DNA of 64,000 bases from Candidatus Haliotispira prima (GTDB taxonomy: Bacteria > Spirochaetota > Spirochaetia > SP-2023): NCBI GenBank assembly GCA_029867005.1, contig CP123443.1, positions 1,984,001-2,048,000 on the forward strand, in the 5' to 3' direction. Both the position numbers and the translations under genes were made by a program. Shown piece after piece: positions 59,373 to 64,000 of the stretch. The first letter of the stretch is position 1, and each line of letters opens with the position of its first letter. Below the pieces are notes generated by a model, which did not search any database, was not told where the DNA came from, and worked only from the letters and a program-made list of their open reading frames with translations.

Positions 59373-59625
59373 GGTCGGCAAGGTCCTGCAACATTTCCAA
59401 AAGGACTTTTTGCCCTTCCGGTCCCAAATTCTCCGGCGCGTTGTCAAAATCCCAGTAGACCGAATATTCCCCCAACGGGCTGAGTTCCGTCACAAAAAAG
59501 ACCTTTGTCATCCCTGTTGTTGTCTCATTGTCGAAGAAACCGGCAACCTCACAGTGGTACTTCAAACGGTACAATATCTGACTATCCGGTTCTGTTCGGC
59601 TGATGTTGCTAATGCTTAGTGCCAT
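59353..59625 (-). CDS. Small hypothetical protein upstream of tsaE
   Basis: 90 residues from ATG 59625, chosen because AAGGAGG lies 5 bp before it. Compact alpha/beta-looking sequence (TKVFFVTELSPLGEYSVYWDFDNAPENLG) with no signal peptide or membrane segment. Overlaps tsaE, so expression is coupled. Not recognised. Confidence 0.65.
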   Translation of the reverse strand: MALSISNISRTEPDSQILYRLKYHCEVAGFFDNETTTGMTKVFFVTELSPLGEYSVYWDFDNAPENLGPEGQKVLLEMLQDLADHDKLPR

Positions 59626-59997
59626 AACCCCTCCTTGGCTCATCCGTCCCCCTCATTGAATATCCAGTGAAGGCTCCGTTTTGAGTTGACCAATCATCTA
59701 AAAAAATCACGGCCAATTCAACCCATATCAATCCATAAGAATCGCAGAATCTGTTTAAAATTCCTTTTTCGCTTTAAAACCTGGCTTTTGCTTTACAATC
59801 CGGCTTTTGCCTTGGTATCAAAGCTCGCCGGTCGATTCTACGGCCGGTTGAAAAATCCAAACGTCCGAAGATGCACGGATGAGGCCAAATCAGGGCAGAT
59901 TCTGCCTTCACAAACGAACCACGGACAACACTTTGGACAACACTTTGAAATGTTGTGAATTGTTGATTTGCCCGGCAAACTTCAATAGGATAAGGGC
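59626..59997. other. Divergent gap between the tsaE operon and the DinB-like gene
   Basis: About 370 bp. Contains local direct duplications (CCTGGCTTTTGCTTTA / CCGGCTTTTGCCTT; TTGGACAACACTTTGGACAACACTTTG). Should hold two divergent promoters; none is clear. No gene. Confidence 0.45.
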
Positions 59998-60513
59998 ATG
60001 ATCCGTCAATTAGCCCAAGAAAACATCGTTCTATTACAGCAAGGTATTGACTTGGTGAGACAGCTAAATGATGCCCAGTTTCGCTATGAAGACGATATTG
60101 CCCGTAGCAGTATAGGTAAGCACTTACGGCATATCCTGGATTTTTACACTGCATTTTTCCGGAATATGCCCGCAAGCCCCGATGAGCTGCACCAAATCGA
60201 TTACGACCGGCGGCACCGGGACCCGGTTCTGGAAACAGAACGGCCACAACTTTGCCGCAAGGCCGAAGATACACAACTGCGGCTGGCAAAACTGGAGAGA
60301 GACAGTTTGGCAGAAGTTGCTTCCTGTGAGGGACTTCGCAACTTTCCATCTGTGGCAAAGTCCCACCGCACGCGTGAGCTCCAATTTCTTTTGGGGCATA
60401 CTGTACACCATTATGCCTTGATTACGATGACACTAAGATTGCAGCAGCTTGAAGTTCCCAAAGATTTTGGCATAGCCTGTTCGACGCGTCTGTATCTGCA
60501 AAACCAGGCCTGA
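59998..60513 (+). CDS. DinB-like four-helix protein
   Basis: 171 residues. Possible metal-binding histidines in the pattern of DinB/YfiT proteins: H in SIGKHLRHILDFY and the HTVHH cluster of FLLGHTVHHYALI. Start ATG 59998 with AGGATAAGGG upstream. DinB-like proteins are four-helix bundles with thiol-transferase or unknown activity. Confidence 0.65.
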   Translation: MIRQLAQENIVLLQQGIDLVRQLNDAQFRYEDDIARSSIGKHLRHILDFYTAFFRNMPASPDELHQIDYDRRHRDPVLETERPQLCRKAEDTQLRLAKLERDSLAEVASCEGLRNFPSVAKSHRTRELQFLLGHTVHHYALITMTLRLQQLEVPKDFGIACSTRLYLQNQA

Positions 60514-60671
60514 CAGAAGGTCTTGCCCTTGTCTGCACTTGTGTTTTCTTCCGAGTTTTTTCCTATGTTTTCTCCTTGGTTTTCTTCTATGTTTTCTCCG
60601 ATGTCCCCTCTTTTGTTCTCCCCTTCGTCCTCTGCTTCGTGTGTGACCTTATCTGCAGCTGCGTTCTCCTT

Positions 60672-61547
60672 ATGTGTACGATGAGTTGGTGGCAGGAGGG
60701 GCCGGACTTCCACCTCCTGTTTAACCGCGATGAACTGCAAAGCCGCAAACCGGCCCGGCCGCCGCAGTATTCGCAGCGTGACGGTCAGCAACTCTTGGCC
60801 CCTGTCGATGCTGATGCCGGCGGCACTTGGCTGGGAGCCGGCAGTGCGGGCTTCCTCCTCTGCCTGCTCAACTACTACCCCCCCCATAATTCCCCCGGCT
60901 CCCTCAGCTACCTCGGCTCCCCGGAAGTTTCTTTTCGCTCGCGCGGCGAGCTCATTCCCCTGCTGCTGGCGAATCCGCAACTTTTGCAGTCACCGTTAGC
61001 AGATCGAAATCTGAGTTGCTACAGACCCTTCAGTCTGATTAGTTTTGACTTGCGCCGTGCGATTGTGCAGACCCAAGGTATCCGGTGGGACGGGAAAATG
61101 CTGCACAACTTGCCTTCGGCTCCCGGTGTTCTCAGCTCTTCTTCCTGTTTCTCTCAAGAAGTCGAAACCGCCCGTCTGGCCTATTTTGACCGGCTGGAAA
61201 AAGACCCAGGGGAAGGTCAAAAAGAAGATGATACTCTGAGTCGGCACCTGCGCTACCATACAAGCCACGGGCCGGAACTGAGGAGGACAGTCAAGGACAC
61301 CCATCCGGATGCCGACAGCCCAAATGCCAACAGCTCCGGAGGCAATGCGGCATCCGTGTGTATGCACCGGGGGCCAGACGTTGCGGGGCCAAAGCTTGCC
61401 GGAACTACGGTCAGCCTGAGCCATGTTACCGCGCGTGACAGACGGTTTCTGTTCCAATATTTTGCCGGTTCTCCCTGCCGGGGATTTACGAAAGATCTGG
61501 AGCGGCAAAACCCACAGAATTGGTTTACCGAAGGACTGGACTTTTGA
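60672..61547 (+). CDS. NRDE/TANGO2 family protein
   Basis: 291 residues. Starts MCTMSWW and contains the name-giving FNRDE (residues 18-22) followed by RKPARPP and DADAGGTWLGAG, all family hallmarks with the invariant Cys2. Family function is not settled (linked to metabolic homeostasis and haem in eukaryotes). The start is fixed by Cys2 despite a weak ribosome binding site. The central segment is poorly conserved. Confidence 0.8.
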   Translation: MCTMSWWQEGPDFHLLFNRDELQSRKPARPPQYSQRDGQQLLAPVDADAGGTWLGAGSAGFLLCLLNYYPPHNSPGSLSYLGSPEVSFRSRGELIPLLLANPQLLQSPLADRNLSCYRPFSLISFDLRRAIVQTQGIRWDGKMLHNLPSAPGVLSSSSCFSQEVETARLAYFDRLEKDPGEGQKEDDTLSRHLRYHTSHGPELRRTVKDTHPDADSPNANSSGGNAASVCMHRGPDVAGPKLAGTTVSLSHVTARDRRFLFQYFAGSPCRGFTKDLERQNPQNWFTEGLDF

Positions 61548-61870
61548 GGCAGCTACCAGTCCGCAAGGACAAGCAGAATCGACAAGCAGAATCGAATTTT
61601 TATTCTATGATGATTCATTTCGGTTAGCAATTTTACTCACTTGACGAGTGACTGAGAGTTCAGTTTTATTAGTGCAGATGCTAATCTGCCAAACCGTGTT
61701 TGAATACATGGAGGTTGATTACAACCGACAAAGGCGGCACAGTGTATCCGGTCATCTCCGCCCGGAGAATTACGAGAATAAATCCGTGGCTTAAATGGAA
61801 TGGTCCGTTTTACTCGGGCAGATCAGCAAAAGCCCACCGAAATAAAAAATACCCGAAGGAAAAGAGTGTT
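61548..61870 (+). other. Gap with small hairpin and 13-bp duplication
   Basis: A 13-bp direct duplication (CGACAAGCAGAAT, near 61570) and a hairpin GCAGAT-GCTA-ATCTGC at 61674-61689. An open frame continues upstream from the next gene to 61700 but lacks a ribosome binding site. No gene. Confidence 0.5.
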
Positions 61871-62932
61871 ATGCCACATTTAGAAAATCTGATAGCCGAA
61901 TACTATGATTGGAAAGGCTACCTAATAAAACAAAGTGTCAAAGTTGGCAAGCGTCCTGATGGTGGCTGGACAATGGAGCTGGACGTAATCGCTTTTGATC
62001 CGAACACGTATCATCTTATTCATTTGGAACCATCTCTTGATGCTCATTTATGGGACAAGCGAACTTCACGATTCAAAAAAAAGTTTGAGGCTGCCAAGAA
62101 GTATATTTTCACAGAAATATTTACCTGGCTTGATCCGACAACGGAAATAGAGCAAGTGGCCGTACTTCCTTCCCATCCCGGAAATCGTCATTTCCTTGCG
62201 GGCGGGAGAATCATATCTATTGATGAATTGTTGGTTGAAATACGAGAGAACGTCATTTCACATGGTATTGCTGCAAAGCATGCGATACCCGAGAAATACC
62301 CATTATTACGTACATTGCAGTTTTCTTACAGCGGCTACCACAAAGCATTAGAGAAGAGCGAAGTAAGACAAAAGCTATACATAGCTATCCCTACCCGTAA
62401 AATAAAAGAAACCATAAAAGAGTACACTACTCGCTTGGGTATGGAGCCTGCTGTATCCAGCCTCAATCCAAATGAGCTCTATGCAGTTTGGAAAACAGGC
62501 TCTTTCAATATCCACGTTCATGAAGATACTTCGGACGCGCCTGATGGCCTTCCCCATATAGGTTGGGAAGATCCGGCAGCCGATCCCTTTAGCGGAAAAG
62601 AGGAAGTGGACAAGTTACACGTAGCCGTCTCCAGCCATCAAATAGAAAAGACCATAGAAGAGTACACTATTCGGCTGGGTACAAAGCCATGCCTATCTGT
62701 TCCCAATGCATATGCGCTTTGGAGAACAGACTCTCTCAACATCTCTGTCCGTCAGGATACTGCGTGCCCGCCCGCTAAACTTCGACATATAGGTTGGGAA
62801 AACCCGACAGCCAGGTCCTTTAGCAAAAAGAAAGATGTGAATGGTCTTACCTGGGAGAAATTCAATGCGCGGCAACAGGCCGATGAAATTAATGCCTTAT
62901 GGCCGAAAGCAAAGTACCGGCCGGCGGAGTAA
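61871..62932 (+). CDS. Nuclease-like domain fused to two VOC-like repeats
   Basis: 353 residues from ATG 61871 (AAGGAAAAGAG upstream). Residues 1-150 have MPHLENLIAEYY, GGWTMELDVIAFDP and LIHLEPSLDAHLW, an arrangement like a PD-(D/E)XK nuclease core (E36-L-D38 and E53) although the usual lysine is not evident. Residues ~168-233 and ~248-310 are two similar repeats (IKETIKEYTTRLGMEP / IEKTIEEYTIRLGTKP, each ending HIGWE) that look like degenerate VOC/glyoxalase half-modules lacking metal ligands. Function unknown; could be a defence or mobile-element protein. Assignment is inference. Confidence 0.6.
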   Translation: MPHLENLIAEYYDWKGYLIKQSVKVGKRPDGGWTMELDVIAFDPNTYHLIHLEPSLDAHLWDKRTSRFKKKFEAAKKYIFTEIFTWLDPTTEIEQVAVLPSHPGNRHFLAGGRIISIDELLVEIRENVISHGIAAKHAIPEKYPLLRTLQFSYSGYHKALEKSEVRQKLYIAIPTRKIKETIKEYTTRLGMEPAVSSLNPNELYAVWKTGSFNIHVHEDTSDAPDGLPHIGWEDPAADPFSGKEEVDKLHVAVSSHQIEKTIEEYTIRLGTKPCLSVPNAYALWRTDSLNISVRQDTACPPAKLRHIGWENPTARSFSKKKDVNGLTWEKFNARQQADEINALWPKAKYRPAE

Positions 62933-62943
62933 ACTCCTCATCA

Positions 62944-62972
62944 GCAAGGGCGAATCTCGAATTCGCCCTTGC
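62944..62972 (+). terminator. Terminator-like hairpin after the nuclease-like gene
   Basis: A 12-bp perfect stem GCAAGGGCGAAT / ATTCGCCCTTGC with a 5-nt loop, 11 bp after the stop. Only a weak T-run follows. Confidence 0.5.
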
Positions 62973-63250
62973 CAAGATTTATACCGGCCATTTTTCTGCC
63001 GGCTATTCTACGAAGGATGACTATAAAACATGACAGAAGATTCTTTAAGATTCTCCTAATGAATAATCTATAGAAAAAATACCGTTTCAGCTAAGTTCAA
63101 CCCAATATTCAACAACATCACCAACCCGCCTGTATTAACTTCTACCTTCAAAATTATCACATACCCTTGAAGCAAAATTAGAATGTTGACAGCCCTGTAG
63201 TAATATTTTATGTTGCGCTGTTATTATTCCGGTATTTTTAAGAGGTTATT
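62973..63250 (+). promoter_or_regulatory. Promoter region of the acetolactate synthase gene
   Basis: TTGACA (63186-63191), 17 bp, TATGTT (63209-63214), 36 nt before the ATG. The rest of the gap is A+T-rich without other features. Confidence 0.55.
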
Positions 63251-64000
63251 ATGAAAGCATCTGATATTTTTGTTAAAGCATTAGAAAATGAAGGCGTGGA
63301 ATACATTTTTGGTATTCCGGGCGAAGAAAATTTGGATATGCTTGAATCCATTCGTAAATCTTCGATTAAATTTATACTTACCCGTCACGAACAGGGTGCG
63401 GGATTTATGGCGGCAACGTACGGGAGGCTCACCGGTAAAACAGGTGTTTGTCTGTCGACTCTGGGCCCGGGGGCAACAAACCTCATTACTCCCATTGCAT
63501 ATGCGTATTTGGGTGGAATGCCCATTTTAGTTATCACAGGGCAAAAACCCATTCGGCAAAGTAAACAAGGGCAGTTTCAAATTGTGAATATTGTCAACAT
63601 GATGAGGCCTATTACAAAATTTACACAACAAATTGTAGAGGGTTCGAGAATGGCCCCCTTGGTAAGGGATGCCTTTCGACTTGCCGAGTCTGAACGTCCG
63701 GGGCCCGTACATTTAGAGATACCTGAAGACATTGCCAGACAAGAGGTTCCGGAAGATGAATCGTTTATGTTTCCGGTGAATGAATCTCAAAGTCCCTACG
63801 CAAGTCAGGCGATGATTGAGAAAATAGCCCAACTTATTTTAGGAGCCAAACATCCACTTTTGCTTATTGGGGATGGTGGTAATAGACAACCTGCGCCAAA
63901 GGCTTTACGAGATTTTGTAGACCAAACAGGTATTCCCTTCCTGGTAACTCAGATGGGAAATGGGGTCATAGACGAACGTCTTGAGGGGTACCTTGGCACA
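63251..64000 (+). CDS. Acetolactate synthase-type TPP enzyme, 3' end outside window
   Basis: 250 codons are visible and the frame is open to the last base. N-terminal TPP pyrimidine-binding domain: FGIPGEENLDMLES, catalytic E47 in RHEQGAGFMAATYGRLTG (split as RHEQGAGFMAATYG and RLTG), CLSTLGPGATNL, and VITGQKPIRQSKQGQFQ; the central domain begins at about residue 195. This pattern fits acetolactate synthase large subunit, joining two pyruvates for valine/leucine or acetoin production; other TPP enzymes are possible. AAGAGG precedes the ATG. Composition is more A+T-rich than most of the window, possibly acquired. Confidence 0.85.
   Translation, partial: MKASDIFVKALENEGVEYIFGIPGEENLDMLESIRKSSIKFILTRHEQGAGFMAATYGRLTGKTGVCLSTLGPGATNLITPIAYAYLGGMPILVITGQKPIRQSKQGQFQIVNIVNMMRPITKFTQQIVEGSRMAPLVRDAFRLAESERPGPVHLEIPEDIARQEVPEDESFMFPVNESQSPYASQAMIEKIAQLILGAKHPLLLIGDGGNRQPAPKALRDFVDQTGIPFLVTQMGNGVIDERLEGYLGT

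Noticed and set aside
61700..61870. N-terminal extension of the nuclease-like protein
   Set aside because: No ribosome binding site and atypical composition; AAGGAAAAGAG supports ATG 61871.

Overview
The window looks like part of a spirochaete chromosome. The best evidence is a pair of FlaA-type periplasmic flagellar sheath genes (48.5-50.2 kb), many exported proteins with loose spirochaete-style lipoboxes, a PilZ protein, and TPR/NHL-type exported proteins. No rRNA, tRNA, CRISPR array or insertion sequence was recognised. I could not search databases, so family names rest on motifs seen in the sequence.

Layout. 1-2.1 kb: the end of a PilZ gene, then eno. 2.2-26.1 kb: an accessory region with 15 plus-strand lipoprotein genes separated by short-repeat arrays. 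A minus-strand block at 13.4-16.7 kb (GH13 phosphorylase-like enzyme, P-loop kinase, DUF924 protein) interrupts it. 26.5-28.4 kb: ridA and hisS. 28.4-42.1 kb, minus strand: MATE transporter, TPR lipoprotein, UPRT-like protein, three exported or unknown proteins, surE, and a histidine kinase/response regulator pair. 43-45.7 kb, plus strand: a large exported protein and apt. 45.9-59.6 kb, minus strand: type III glutamine synthetase, two flaA genes, carB-carA, a small membrane protein, two exported proteins, tsaB, tsaE and a small unknown gene. 60-64 kb, plus strand: DinB-like, NRDE/TANGO2-like, an unusual nuclease-like/VOC-like protein, and the start of an acetolactate synthase-type enzyme cut by the window end.

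The main discovery is the lipoprotein region. Each of the 15 genes has the same 5' cassette: a sigma70-type promoter with exactly 17 bp between its hexamers, a good ribosome binding site, an ATG, a short conserved leader (MxKQxxILTDIGI-like), a tandem heptanucleotide tract (unit AATATCC, or ATATCCC in one gene), and then a lipoprotein signal peptide. Seven is not a multiple of three, so the number of units sets whether the ATG is in frame with the lipoprotein. Only the gene at 12268-13263 (8 units) is in frame. The other 14 (4, 5 or 6 units) run from the ATG into a stop shortly after the tract, while the lipoprotein frame stays open straight through the tract and in most copies has no start codon before the lipid cysteine. 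A gain of one unit, or a loss of one unit in three copies, would restore each gene. The cassette is joined to four unrelated mature proteins (called families A to D here), one of them a BspA/DUF285-type leucine-rich repeat protein. In family A the 5' UTR also varies in exact 8-bp steps. This is what a phase-variable surface lipoprotein repertoire should look like, with about one gene in fifteen ON in the sequenced clone.

The rest is mostly housekeeping: glycolysis, translation, tRNA t6A formation, pyrimidine and arginine precursor supply, nitrogen assimilation with a near-consensus sigma54 promoter, purine and pyrimidine salvage, and motility. Short in-frame tandem duplications recur inside several of these genes too, which suggests replication slippage is frequent in this lineage.
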